In this document: in pieces, positions 41,731 through 56,700 of the stretch
Position numbering within the stretch: the stretch's first letter is position 1
How the letters are laid out: each line of letters begins with the position of its first letter
Assembly: GCA_947359465.1 (NCBI GenBank)
Contig: OX375883.1
Location: forward strand, 94,376,293-94,440,292
Length of the DNA: 64,000 nt
Direction of reading: 5' to 3'
Source: Metellina segmentata
Lineage: Eukaryota; Arthropoda; Arachnida; Araneae; Tetragnathidae
Notes under the pieces: generated by a model
Seen by the model: the letters and a program-made list of their open reading frames with translations, nothing else
The model's database searches: none
Told to the model about the DNA's origin: nothing
Program-made: the position numbers and the translations under genes

Positions 41731-44700
41731 CTGCAAAAGAAAAATATCATGAAATAGGAATAAAATAAGTAATACTTATTATTATACTTAGTTTTACCAT
41801 TTCATTTTAGATAGAACGTATTTTAATAATCATAGAAAATAAGTAATACACATAAGAAAACTTGAAAAGGAACCTCTTAAGTGAAATATGCATGTCTGGC
41901 TATAATAAAAGTTAAAAATCATAAAGTTGAGGATTTCTAGGGAAAGCTACTCATGTTATATATTTTCAAATACTTCTTAAATATAATAAATATTAGAAAA
42001 AAAAATTTCATTTAGAACTTGTTTTAAGAATGCACTTAAAAAAACATAGGCAAAGTAAAGTTACAACTCTAGAAGGAGCAATTATTGAAATACAGAGGAC
42101 CCTAATACAATTATAAAATTAATTTAAGAATCAAGTACAATTTGGAGGTAGTAAACTTAACCACCATAAAAAAAAAGTCAACTTACAATACAGTATATAT
42201 TAGTATAATTCAACTCCACCATGAGGTACATTTTGGGAAACAGAGTTACACCATTTTCCACAACGACTTGCTAAATTGATGACTGACGGATGTGATTATG
42301 AACACGTCCACTTAAAACTCAAACCTAATGACACTCACAAAATTGGCACACTTTTCAATGGATGAATCCAGTGAGCAGTTGAATCGAAAATATATGAACT
42401 ACACTCAACTGTCTGAAGCTCTGTCATACAACACTACTGTCTTTTCTATCACTGCTTCACTCTTCGTTCCCCCCTTCAGCTCTGTTTACATAGCTGCTAA
42501 AGATAGAACAGGACAATCTATGGTTACACACAAACCTTACATGACCTCGCATACTGTACACCCATGATCTTAATGCAGGTCTCATCTCACAGCCAAAAAA
42601 CGTGTGGAATAGGAGCATAAATTAAAAAGAAAACAGCAGGGCTTATAACAGGCTTTAAGGTGTAAAAAAGTGTCAAATAACAATAATGCCAAATATATTC
42701 AAGTATAAAATTAAAATAGAAAAGAAAAGATACTCCCAAGTCACCACCTTCTTTTTCTTTTCTTTCTTTGGTAGGATATTTATTTTCTTTTAAAAAGCAT
42801 ATTATTTTAAAACGATACTAACAAAAAAATGAAATAATTTGTAATCATGATTTTTAAATATGTTGTTCATTTTTGACATAGCTTAAAGAATTTCATCCTT
42901 TTCTTTAAAAAATTATGTCTAATTTTTATTTTGTTGAAAAAGTCTGAAATTAATTTTGTCTTCTCAAGAAAACCACTATCTGTCTTTGGTGACCAGCATC
43001 ATCTGAGACTTTTGCTGTCCCTTCAATCAGCAAGAGCAGCTTCCTTAAAATCTATATTTTTTTATTGTCTTCTTAAGTCTATCATTGGCTTCCTTTAAAA
43101 ATTTTGAAGCATTGTCCAATGCCTCATCCTCTTCCTTACACATAATTTTTAAGTTTTCGTTCTTCTATTATTTTTCTTTGGCAGCTGCTTAAATTTTTTT
43201 TTCTCATCTTGCAGTCTTTCTTTTTCTTTCCTGTTCTTCTCTAATTTTTCTTGTGCTTTTCATTTTATACCTTCTAAATAGGCATTGTAGGCTTTATATG
43301 CAACCTTACCCATATCCATTAGCTTTGATGTGATTGGCACCAAATAAGGTTGATAGTCAAAATTTGCCAAGCTACTTTTGACCGTCATCAATGCATTCAG
43401 TGTGTGTTCTGACATTGATGTTCTGTCTCCTGTCAAAACTCTTCCAGAGGATGAGAAGCCACGTTCAATTTCATCACTACCGTGAAAAAGCGACAGAGCT
43501 GCCTTCACTAGCTTTGATACAACTGGGTATTTAGGATCCACACCACTAATGTCTCACAGTCTGAAGAATTGGTCCCAGTAAATATCAATAGGCTTCATTC
43601 TTTTGAGTAATTTCCACTCATTCAGTAGTATGTCTGTTGGGACCTCCCATGGCATTGCTTTTTCAACTTCTAATACTTGTCGTACACTCTCGCCACTGAG
43701 TCTCTCAAGAGGAACAAGATGGGATAAACTTTTAATCAGAGATAAACTGAAGCAGGACTTCTTCAAAAGATATTTAACACTAGAAATGCAATGCATCTGA
43801 GCCCTTAGAAAAAAGAAATTCCTTTCCTTCTCTTTCACATTCTGAAGTGCTTTAGAAATTTGTTCTCCAATCCAATATCAGCCAGAAGCAAGTTTCTAAG
43901 GACATATATCTTCTCCATTTCATCCATCTTCAAGTCTTGAATAAATTTCTCTTTGTAGATCATACTTAAAAATTGTTTCTTATAAACAATTCAAGTTGAG
44001 AATGAAGGTTATGCATTATTAGGAGTACCTTTTCTGAAGAAATTCGGTTACACAATTATATACAGGGTGATTCATAAAAGGTGGGCAAAACTTTAAGAGG
44101 TGATAGTACACATCCAAACAAACAACTTTCATCAAATAATGCATAGTCAGAAACAAAGCGCAAAGGTGCTGGCATATTTGAAACATTGATCCTTGCAAAT
44201 GTTAAAGCTTCATTCTTGTTGCGAGTTATTGGTAGAAGAACGACAGTAATAGCATGCAAATGTGATATTGGAAAAATAACTTGTATGCAAATTTTCGCCT
44301 TGATTAATACAAAAAAAAAACGCTGATCAGAGTTGGCAACTGTCAAATGCGGTAGGGACATATCGGAAGATGTTACCCTTCACAAATATGGAAAAGGCTG
44401 ATATGCATTTTATCTACGTACTTGCAAATGGAAATGGTTCAGAGGCTCAACGATTGTATGGAGAGAGGTTTCCCAATAGGCGGTTGCCCGACCGTAAAAT
44501 ATTTGAGCGCTTGCACCAACAGTTGTGCGAGACGGGATCCTTTTTCGCTTCACGGTCGGATGCAGACCGTTCAAAGACGAACAGAACAAATAGTCGTGGA
44601 AGAAGCCATTCTGGATATGGTGGCTGATCAGCGAAGTACAAGTACCAGAGCAGTGGCTAGGCAGTTACATGTGTCACAATCCACGACATGGCGAGTACTG

Positions 44701-47700
44701 AAGGCTGAACTTTTGCATCCTTACCAAGTTCAACGAGTTCAGGAACTGACTCAAAACGATTATTCACATGCTTATCAGCGGCATTTTTCTATCAATGTTT
44801 GGGCAGAAATAATCAGAGACCACTTACTTGGACCTTAACTTCTGCCAGAACACCTTGGTGGGAAAAAATACCTCATGTTTCTGCAACAGGTGCTGCCAGA
44901 CATGTTGAAGGACGTTCCCCCCCACACAACCAGAATGTAGTGTTATTCCAGCAACAAGGAGCACCAGCCCATTATGCACAAGAGGTGCGAAACTACCTGG
45001 ATTTAACTTTTCCGAACCCATGGATAGGGCGAGGTGGTCCTGGCCACCACGCTCACCAGATTTTTCATGTAATGTTTTCTTTTTATGGGGACAGCTGAAG
45101 GCTCTTGTGTATGAGACCCCCGTTGAATCTGCAGATCTCGTCACCAGACTTTCGGCCGCTGCAGGGGAAGTATGCGATATGCCTGGCATTTTTCAGAAAG
45201 TTCGCCAATCCTTTCTTTGCCATTGTACCTCATGCATAGCCACTGCCGGTAGCTGTTTTGAACACTTATTGTAATCACATGTCATTAAACTTGCTTTTGT
45301 CACTTATTCTCTCTTTGTGTGTGTTTATATCTCTTATAACACCTTCGGCGCCCTCTAACACCTATGCAATTTAATTCCGACCATGCATTCTTTGATGAAA
45401 GTTGTTTGTTTAGATGTGTACTATCACCTCTTAAAGTTTTGCCCGTCTTTTAAGAATCGCCCTGTATACTTGCACTTGATACAACAAATGTCACCTCAGC
45501 CTTCATAGTTTCTCTTCTAAGTAAATGAAGAATTTTCATGTAGCTTGGTGTGTATTGTGTTTGGCTACTTTATTGGAATGTAGTGAAGGAATACTTTTGT
45601 ACTGCAAACCACTGTTCAAGCAATCTTTCAGCATCTGGCTTTAGGCTTAGCCACCTGCTTGAACCAATGCTGTATGAAATAGTGAGTTTGAAGTCTCCTT
45701 GAATTTGTTTGTACGTTGACCAATGCTTAGGCCACTGATTAAAAAATCTGTGAATAGAAAGAACTAGTTCAGACACATCTTCCCGAAGCTTCAAAGCTGA
45801 CTCTCTTTTTCCTATACTGTATTCTTTAGCACCGGGCTATGTGACCAAGGGTATTGTGGGGGAGTTCGATGAAACAGCATTCCACTGCCTTTATGGAAAT
45901 TACGAAGGAAGGAAACTATATTCTGCTACTCCGTATTTAGAGGGTTGGTATTGGTTATTTGATGGAAAGATTATCTTATTTGGTGATACTTAAGGCTCCA
46001 ATTCTTTTTGCAAACCGAAATCAATACTATAGCAGCCAGCGCCAGACGTAGCATCACAGTACGATCCCCTCAAAAGAAATATTAAAAAGTTTTGATTTTG
46101 GAGGAAACCCAGGCGTTCTTCAGAAGAGGGAGGGGAATTGCCACCCTTTCTGAATGACGCCCAAATGGCGTACCTGCCATGGAGAAAACTAGCCTCGACA
46201 AGTTCCAACACAAGACGGAATTACACAATATGAACTAGGTTCACTTTTTTTAGAGGAAGAAATGAATTTTTTTAATTGTGCATAAATTTTTTTTCTATAA
46301 GTAGAATTTAAGAACTTAAAACACTTGAAAAAGTGACAAAATGTCAAAAAAAATGACGTGTTATAAGCTCTGAAACAGCGAAAAAGTCTCCTTAGATCCT
46401 ATTATAGTTCCTTGGATACAAAATGAATTGGCTAAAACAGAAGGTGTGCTAATTAAGTATGAAACTAAGTATTAAATATTGAAGATCTCTACATTGAAAT
46501 TTAAAACTATATATTTTTTAGTAATAAGGTTTATGTGACAATCTAGAAATTAGATTCCTAGATTTTTCTTTCATGGTTGACATGACTTGGCCCAAAACTT
46601 CAAAATTTGTTTCCCTTGGAAAATGTGTCCTCAAAAGAAAAATATATTCCCTCTATCTGTTATTAGTTAAAAAAGAGACTAAATTTTCATCGACTTTAGG
46701 TGAATTTTCAGTTGCAAATATTTTGAATATAGCAGCTTTTGAGATGATTTTGCTTAAAAAGATGAGCCAATCTTGAAAGATAGTAATAAAAACTAGCCTG
46801 TGGCAGCTCTGAAATCTGTTAATTATCAAATATGAGAATATTAATGAAATGCAAGGCACTCCTCAATGAAAAACTTACCAAGCAAGCAGAGTGGAACTTC
46901 TTTCTACACACATGACAGGAGAGTTTTGGTAATTTTAAAGTCGAGCTGTGCAAAATGTAGTAGCAAATCATGCATTCTTCGACACCTTCAAACTTCTTGT
47001 CCAAGTTCTTTTTCCAAATATTCAAGCCATCGATTATTGTTCCATTCTGGAAAATACATGAACCAGATGATCATTGAATATAACAACAAGAATCGTGTAC
47101 AACAATAAGCAACTTTTAATTGTATATTTTGAAGACTTCATGTAAAAATTCAGATTTTGTTGTGTTGACACAATGGTAATGACCACAAACTGCACCGATC
47201 ACAAGATTTAAAAAAATTGACACACACACAAGAAAATAATACATTAGGATTTAAAGCACGTGAGAAGAATGATCCTACCTGATAAGCTAATACAGTGGTG
47301 AGCTGCATTAGCCAGTGCCTCCATTCATGTTGACCAATCACGACCTTCCCTCTCCTTTCTGAAGATATAGGACCAAGAGGATAGTTGGCAGGAAGCTGGA
47401 CACACAGCTCTATTTTGCAGTCATCAATGGAGTAAGTGGCAGACACTTCTCGGGAGCCTGGACGAGCTTGAACCTATTGGAAGTAGATGCAGTAAGGTAT
47501 GCATAGTTAAAAATTGCATTGGAAGTAATGTATGGAGATTAGACAGACAAAATATTTTCAGGAAGACTTCCAGAAAATCCAGATGATTTGTTAAAATGCA
47601 AATCAGAATATGATGTTAATGGTTTTGTTTTATGTAGTACTAACCCGGCGTTGCCCGTGCACGTGGTGTTGGTTTGCATGGGCAACACCGTGATGGAAAG

Positions 47701-50700
47701 TATTAATCTGGTGTAAAATTTTCTGCAGATTTCAAATCCGTTAAAATTTTCAATCTATCTTTAAGGATTACGATTTTACAAAAAAGAACGTAACAATCCT
47801 GGTCAAAATGTTATCCGTTTATTTTTGGAAAGAGAAAGTTCTCATGATGTCACAATCTCTCGAAAAAATATAAGATATATTCAGTTTAAAAATTATTTAA
47901 ATCATATCATATCAAGAAAATCATATTTTTAGGCATTGCGAAACTATAAGTTACAGTGGAAAAATAATTTATTTATAGAAAATCACATTTAAGGTATCGA
48001 TCTGGTGTAAAATTTTCTGTAGCTTTCAAATCCATTGAAATTTTCTCTCTATCTTTAACAATCATAAAGATAGAAAAGTAGACTAGAGAATAAAAAAAAT
48101 AATAATAAAGCAAGAAACAAATATAGATTTCATAGATGAAAGGGAAAAAATAGCATTTGACCATGTGACTCAAATCAAAGAGAACAATCCCTTAGCAGTC
48201 AGTGATGTTATTAGAAACCTGGCATGCGTCTAATGAAATGAAGAGGACAAATCACTCCACAATTGAAGAGCCACTAGAGGAAAAAAGCTAATAAATTAAT
48301 TACAAATGTTCTAGATTAGATTTTAAAATTTGGGCTTGGAGACATATTCAGTCATCTTTATTACTACCTGTGTGCCAAATTTCACTAATGCAAGTGTTAT
48401 GGATGCGTCTGAACACCTCCATAAAACAGTGACACACAGTCAGGCTTCCTTTTATAATAGTAGAGATGCCATGTCTTAACTCAACACTAAGAATTTCCTC
48501 TCACATTCTTAGACAAAATTATATAAGTTAAATAAAAAGAATTAATTTTTTCACAAATCAAATGATTTAAAACATAAAGTTTCATAAGTTTAATCAGACA
48601 CTTACCACCAAGTTTTCGAAGGACTTTTCATTTTCATGGACTGCTTGTATTTCTTCTGTACACAATAGGCCACTAATGTACTTAGAAGTGAAGCTGTTTT
48701 AAAAAGAAATTTCAGTAAATCAGTGTACAAATTCTTATACATTGTCTCATATTTATCAGATTCCCATGACATAAATGTAAACACATCCCACCATTACTTT
48801 TAAATTGATGGATAAATTTAGGACATCCCTACTTTGCTTCAGCTATTACTATGCTCACATCCACTGCAAAAATACACTATCACAAAAAAAAAAAAAAAAA
48901 AAAAAACGCACCAAGCAGTTGTCTAATTGCAATAAAAATTGGTGGATGTGAAGAACAATCATAGAAAAACAAAAGATTAAAATTTCAGAACAATTGAATG
49001 ATTTATCGCAGCTTGATTATTACAAAGGGAGGAAGTCAATAAGGCATTGGTCCTCCTCTTGCTTTAATGCAAGCTGTCACCTGGTGTGGCATAGACTGAA
49101 AAAGTTCCCGGACTTTGTCCAGCGGGGTTTCTCGCCAAATTGTATTCAACTGTCGGGGTAAATGGTCATCATTCCGTTCCAAAATGTGCTCTATGGGAGA
49201 AAGGCATGAGACCTAGCTGGCCAAGAAAGTGTTTTGTTAGGAAAGCTTGAAGACAATTCATATCAACACGTGCTGTGTGCAGCCTACTAGAACAGATCTC
49301 AGACGGGCATTAGAAAAAAAAATAATGCGAGATACAAGATCGCCCATGTGAGACGCGGCATGTGCAAATTTGCCTGTAACTCTCACCCGTATCAGACACA
49401 GGCAAATGCGTTAAGGGGTTAAGGCAGGCCTCGAAATATATATTTCTTTTACAGGTGCACCTTGTGCACCTAAGTTTTTAAATTAGGTGCACAGGTTATA
49501 TTTTAGGTGCTCCTTTGAAAAAAAACGTAATATCAGAGCATTAATGTAATATACTAGGGGACTCCGCCACCTGCTCGCTTGCGCTCGCCAACCCCCTGTA
49601 GAAATTTCGCTTTTCAACTTTGACACTTAATAAACTCTAAACTAATAGCCACATCAGAAAAAATCTTCAAAATTGTCCAGGGAACACAATGAAGAACAAA
49701 CCATGTTAATTTCTTAATTTTGTGATCCGTACTTTCTCGGAAAACTGTCTATGAATCGAGCTAAACAACAGTTTTCAATCCTGCAACGGCGGCTGAAACT
49801 TTTTTTTTTAAAAGAGAGAAACTACTTCATTAGTTGGGTTAGTATATTGGTTAGTAGAAGATAGTAAATCAAAATACTTAAACATCTAAATTCTCCGGCG
49901 CATAGCTGTCGCGACAGTCGCTTCAACAGAGCTAGCTGGAAAATGTTTCGATCATCAGAAAGTTCTGCTAGCAGTGACACAAATAAACATTCCTCCTGTA
50001 TAATCCCGTTATGACCCAACTATTTTGTTTTCGCATATTGTGTAGTTAGGAATTTCAATTACGTTCCCTTAGAGCAAGAGGTAGATACTAATATTTTTTT
50101 AAACATCAAAAAAACAAAATTAACGAATAAATAACATAATTAACAAATTAATTTAGTGCACCTAACGTTAAACGCACTAGCGGGGAAAAATTAGGTGCAC
50201 AATTTTATTTTCATGTGCACAGTGCACCTGGGTATTTCGAGCCCTGGATTAAGGCATTTTAAGGGCTCTTAAAACTCAAATGAAAAATCAGGCCTTCAGG
50301 TTTTTAAAATCTCTACAAACCTTGCAAGGGAGCAAATACCTTTGGGATGCCTATTCAAACGTAAAGTATGAGACAGATTTAACAAGATGGAAATAGCATG
50401 AAAGGTACAAAATGAGTTGGAAAAAAAACGTTACCCATTAACGATATCGGATGACTTCCTATCCAAATTATTGAACCATGTTCGTATCACAGCGGGAACT
50501 TTACGCAGAGCAGAAGCATAAACATAACAAGCTACACTCTGTATCTCAGCTGATGTTGGAGTATCTATGACATAAACATACATATATGGTTTTTAAAAAT
50601 CAGAATATATAGATAAAGTCGAACCCCCCCATAGTGAACCCAGGATATAGTGAACTCTCTGAACTCCTATTTAACTAATGTTATTTTATACGCTTCTAGT

Positions 50701-53700
50701 GAACTCCTGAGAAAATGTAAGTTCGCTTATAGTGAACTGAATTTTTCCTTGCCACAGATATTTTTCCAGATTTTGAAAGGTAGTAACGGATACTTTATTC
50801 CTATAGAAAATGTGGACAAAAGAATGGAATCTTTTGTCATCGTTGATAAAAAAATTGATGAACTGTACTTAAAATCAAAATGTATCCAATCCAAACTAAC
50901 GAATTTTTTCTATAAGGAGTAAAAGTAAAACTACTGTATTCTTTATTTCTAATAAACATGATAAAAATTGTTTATTTAAGTATTTAATAATTTATATTTT
51001 AGTATTTTGTGTAATATCTCAATGATTGTTTTCAACAAAACCACTATCAAATGCTAAGAAATTTTTATGTGTCCACTAAATTGGATGTAATGAACCATCG
51101 GTTTGAGTGAACTTTTTATTGGGTCTGGTGACGGTTCACTATGATGGGGTTCGACTGTATTTTGTTATTTACTTATTACCATTAGTTAATTTTAGAAAAT
51201 AAATAACATGAAAAGCATTGGTGCATTTATGGTATTTTATTAGTAGATATTCTATAAACCACAAACTAAAACTTTCATGGGGCTTGGTTCCCCTCTGGTT
51301 GTGCCACTGCACTGGTGACTCATGCCCAGCCCAACTAATGCTAAAATTAATGGAAATTAATTTAATATTTATTAACTGGACAGCCACTTTTGCTTTAACT
51401 TGCATAAAAGTTGTCATTTTTAGAGCTGCCACAGCCAAAGAACTTGTTGAAAAGTAGCATAAGATTTTATTAGCAGAAAAGTCTCCTTTTAAACCTATTT
51501 TATTTATTTTTGATCAGATACAAAACAAATTGGCTAAAACACAAAACATGCTAATTAAGTATGAAATAAAGGCTGAAGATTTTTTTTATCAAGTAATTTA
51601 AATATCAAAATTTAAAAGTTAATACTTTCTGTGTATAAGTGAATAAGGTTTTTATGATAATCTAGCACACAAATACTGTTATTTTTCTTTCATGGCTTTC
51701 AAGGATTGGCACAAGAACTTCAAAATTAGTATGCCTTCGAACATTTTCTCAAAAAAGAAAAATACTAACATTATTTTCGTCTTTATTAATGAAGAAAGGC
51801 TATATTTTTGTTAACTTTTGACAAATTTTCAAAAAGTCAGAAGACTTTTGAAAATAGTAGCTTGTCAGACAATTTGGTTTAAAAAAAGACACCCTTTGTT
51901 GCCAAGGTTGAAAAATAGTAGCAAAAAATCTTTTAGTCCAATGTGGCAGCCCTAAAATAATCTCATTTAGGTCTAATAAAGTTTTAAAAACTCATAGCTC
52001 GAAAACTTTTACAGTGCGTTTCACTTGTAAGCCGGCAGTAAAAATGAAAAATGTGAATTCTTACCTGATTTTAGCACAGGTGGATGAATGAAGAGTAGCT
52101 TGAGATCTTCTTTCCTAGGTGTTTCAACCTTCAATCCCTTCTTGAGACACAGAATGGGATTTTCGGGCATGAGCCGTAACAGGTTAGAAAAGAGCGCCGA
52201 CAGTAGTTTCAACTTTTCTTCCAAGTGCAGAGCATAACCTAAACGAACCTAATGGGAAGTAAAGAAAGCTATCATGACCATGAGAGTTAAGTAAAATTAC
52301 TAACTACACCAGTACAATAAAAATAACATTATAATCTCTACTATTATAAAAGGAAGTATTTGTGTCTCTGTGTATTGTATGCAGTGTCCTGACGAATCTA
52401 TGGCACTTACAGTAATGAAATATAACACACAGGTAGTCCAAATGTTTTGCAATTTTTGTGTCGCACTTGAATTTTAAAATTTGATCTAGAACATTTTAAA
52501 ATTAATTTATTGAGTTAGCTTTTTCACCTTTCTTTCTTCTCTCTGGAATGTTGCTTCGCACACCAACACTCTGCACACCCAATCTGCTGCAATGGCAAAG
52601 CCTCTGCCCACCTACGCATGCAATCCCATTTGGTTTGCTTCTCAAACCAACACTCTTTTTGCAGAGTTACCGTGACAGTGAAACTATCTTAATAATTTGT
52701 ATAATCCTGATTTTACTTTCTAGTCCATGACGTCACAGTGAGGGCTTTGCCCCCTGCTTGCTGACGCTCGCAAACCTTCAGTGATTGCTATGCAATCCCA
52801 TTTGGATTGCTTCGCAAACTAGCACACCTTTCGCAAGTGATTTTGCTTTTCTTTTTAAACTTTAACAAATAATGCACTCTAAACTGATTGCCGCATCAGT
52901 AAAAAACTTTTGGGATCTTGTTCCTTGTAAAATTTTGAATAAACCATGTTGATCTCGAAAATTTTGGATGTGTACTTTTTCGCGAAACTGTATGAAATCA
53001 TGGAGAAAAAGCAAGTTCAGTCTTTTGGACTCTGGGCCAGATGTGACAGCGAGTTTCAATGGAAAAAAAAATTGTTGCTATGGTGATTGTAGCTACGATA
53101 AATTTGATAGCTGGCAAATCTTTTGTTTCACAGATCCCTCTGCATGCGATCAGCAATTTGTACACTTTCACTAAATTATACTTTTCCTCACATTAAATTT
53201 ATTTATTTACCAATTTTGAAAATAATTATACCATAAGAAAGAGTGCATTGTAAGCTTTTATGTGGTGTTTTTAAAATTTAAAACTAATAGTGTTAAACTA
53301 TAGATATAATAGTTTTAGTTTTGTATTGGAAATTACGATCTAAAAGTTCTGAAATTTGTATGACCAACTTTTGATAGTATCGACTTTATTTATAAATCAA
53401 TTTCAAAAATAATTCTACCGTAAAAATGAGGATATTCTAATGTTCCCTGTGATGTTTTCAAATTAAAAAACTAATAGTAATAAAATATAGATATAACAGT
53501 TTTAAAAAACAGTAGCAAAAATGTCTCAATTTTTCCCGATTAAAAAAAAAAAGTTATCAGGAACCAAATTGAAATTTCTAAAAAAACTTGGCATCCTGCA
53601 AAAGCTTACATTTAGAGGTACTCTAAATTGTCGTCTTTCGCGTTAGAAATTTCACTCTTTCAATTTTGCCACTTAATAAACCCTAAACTAATAGCTGTAT

Positions 53701-56700
53701 CAGAAATGTTTTTTATTTGTCTTGTTCCCTGTACAATTTTGAACAAACCATGCTAATTTTGTAATTTTTTGATCCATACTTTCTTAAGAAACCGTCTCGG
53801 AATTGAGCGAAAAACAGAGTTTTCAATCCTGCGGTGGCAGCGTCTGCGGTAACATTTTTTTAATATAGAGATTAAGAATCCCTCTTTTATGGTGTTATCA
53901 AAAATAGTAGAATCAATTTAACTAATATTGAGATGTAAGGTTTCGGAATGCCACTACTTAATATTTTTCATTCGTAAACATCATTCAACCTCTAATCAAT
54001 TCACCACTAAATTAGTAAGGTATTATTTGGTTAAAATGTCTACTAAATCATTTATATTTGAGCCCAATAATTCACAATTTTTCAATCATAAAAAAGTTTT
54101 CATGTGGTGAAGCTTAAAAGATGTGTTCATTTGAAAATATAGAAACAATCCTTTTTGCTTGACAACCAGCTTTGACAAATGGATCTACAAATGAAATTAA
54201 TTTTTACAAATGAAATGAAAACAAAATTTGTAAGGCGACATTTTTATCTGTGAATTCAAATATTAAAAAAAATCACTTTAGCAATACTAAGAGTATAGAT
54301 TAAATTCTGATTTTAAGATTTTCAATAGTTTTCATTGTATTATCAAGGTTCACAAAGTTAAGAAAAGGACATGAAAATCTAGGAACCACAGATTCCGATA
54401 ATTCTTTCATAGTTGTCCGACTTGGTGCAAATCCTTTGAAATTGGTGTTCTTGGAAAACTTGCTCAGCAAGAAATTAAAATGAGGGACTACATTTTGCTG
54501 ACTTAAACTAAAAAAAAAAAAAAAGGCCAAAAATTTCAAAACGTCGTCAATTTGGAAAAAAGGTGTTTTTTGACAACTTTGTTGTTGCAAAAGTCGCCTT
54601 TTACTTGTCATCAGCAGCCTTGCATGAAAATGGTATCTTTTTACACTGAATTTAAAAAATTAAATACCATGGTAATAAGGAATAAGTTCTACCTGAGCCG
54701 GTGAGGCTGAGAAGAACTCAAAAAGTTCCATCCACGCAAAGAGGTATGCCATAGCGTAAACATACGAGTCTGTGTGAGGTATGACAGTACACAAATCACC
54801 AATTTTGATCCCCAGTAGCATACTGTCAACAATTTCATTCAGGAAGCTCAGCAATTCAATTAAGGGGGCTAATCTAAAACAGATAAAAGCACATAAATTT
54901 GACACAAAAATTGAAAAATAATAGCATTTCGAGAGATAAAGCTGTTTTGTTCACAAATAATAATTTCTTTGGATTTTAATTTCTACAGAAGTTAAAAATT
55001 TTTATGCAATGCTATATCTTCAGATTGTTGTTTTTAACTGCTGTCCAGACCATGTCCATGAAAATCCAAACAGATGCATGGAAATCTCAGTTCATGCATT
55101 TAGGACAAACAGGAAAACTTTTGTCCATTTAAAATATGATAGTCTATTTTCAGGTTAGCGAAAGTATTAACCCTCTAAATGGTTTCGATGAGATATCTTG
55201 TGCATAAAGATCTGACCAATTTTGCTAATGATGGGATATTTCTATAAGATACAGTAGAACCTCATTACAACGGATGTCATTTATAACGGACAGTGAGCGA
55301 AGTGAAATACCATTTTAATTTAGTTATTCAATATGTTGAGCAATCGCAAATGAAAATGTGTTTCCATGCAATGAACACTTACCGCATCTCCGTCAGTTAT
55401 TAACTAAAGAAATAAGCAGCAAACAAACCCAGCAGAAAATGAATTATTTTTTCAAACCAATAAATGTAAGCAATCACCACGAACCAGGACATTCTTGTTC
55501 TTAAGTGTTGGGTTGGTGATCACCAGATGGCAGCAGAGCGGTCATTGTGGGATCAGTCGCCCAATCCCTATCGTTCTCCCTTGGGGGTCAGGGGGACTGG
55601 TTTTTGAAGTAGTTTCACGCGCGTCTGCGTTGTAAGAGGTTGTGTCCCCTTTCGCGGCGTCAAAATAATGCTTGTATATAAACATTTAGTCCAGAAAATA
55701 AATACATATATACCGAACATCTACCTTTGATAATCTTAGCCTTACAAGCATTTGGAGGAGAAACCAACGATAGAAACAGCTACCCTGTATCCCGAGGTAA
55801 GTGACTCAGGCATACTTTTCTTAAGCAGTGTTGCCTCAGCGATCACTCGAGATTTTGATAAAAAGCAATTTAGGGTATGATTAATTGTACTTGGCCCCGG
55901 ATGGTATCTGGCTATACCAAGATCCTTGTGTCCTACGCGACACACTTAAGATTAATGCAGCATATATGTACGCATCTTTTTTTAAATTCAACCTATGTTA
56001 AAGGCTGGTTTTTTTCATACATAAAAAACATTTTTTATAACTAGCAATGTTACTTTCATTGATGTACACAATTGCATTACACCCCCAATAAGAATTATTT
56101 GTTATAAACTGGACTTTCGTTAAAACGGACAGTACATTATAATGAGTTTTTCTGTATTACTGAGTTTTTGAAGATGATGAGATGAAGATCTGGTCAATTG
56201 TTTTCTAATGATGAGATATATCAGCGATCAAGATCTGGTGTTCTTTTAATGAGGAGATACCTTGTTGAGACAACCACCAAGAGGGTTAAGAGACAGCAGT
56301 GGTGTAGGCAGATGCTCTTCCAGATAATGGTGGTTCCTTATTTTTATGTCTTTACAAATGGATCATAAATCTCTAACAATAGTTAAAAATAAAATTTATA
56401 ACAGTCTATTAACCCCTTAACGCATTTGCTCATGTCTGACACGGGCGAACGTAACCGGCAAATTTGCACATGCCCGTGTCTCACATGTGCGATCTTGTAT
56501 CTCGCTTTATTTCATTTCTAATGCCTGTGTGAGATCCGTTCTAGTAAAAATAGGTAGGCTAGATTGTAATTAAATTTACTGACCATAGATGGCACCACTA
56601 TGCAGCATTTTTCTTGTGTAAACCATGTGGTGCATTTTGATGATTAAAATGTTTTGTTAGGAATTCTTTGTTATAAAGCAGTTGTTTGGCGTGGATAAGG

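Noticed and set aside
42328..42567. 79-codon frame as a gene
   Set aside because: No recognisable domain, lies in an LTN1 intron, and has no exon-type partners.
48602..48784. Minus-strand 60-codon frame as the LTN1 exon reading frame
   Set aside because: Another frame in the same region matches the FTSKY block and joins both neighbours in phase; this one does not.
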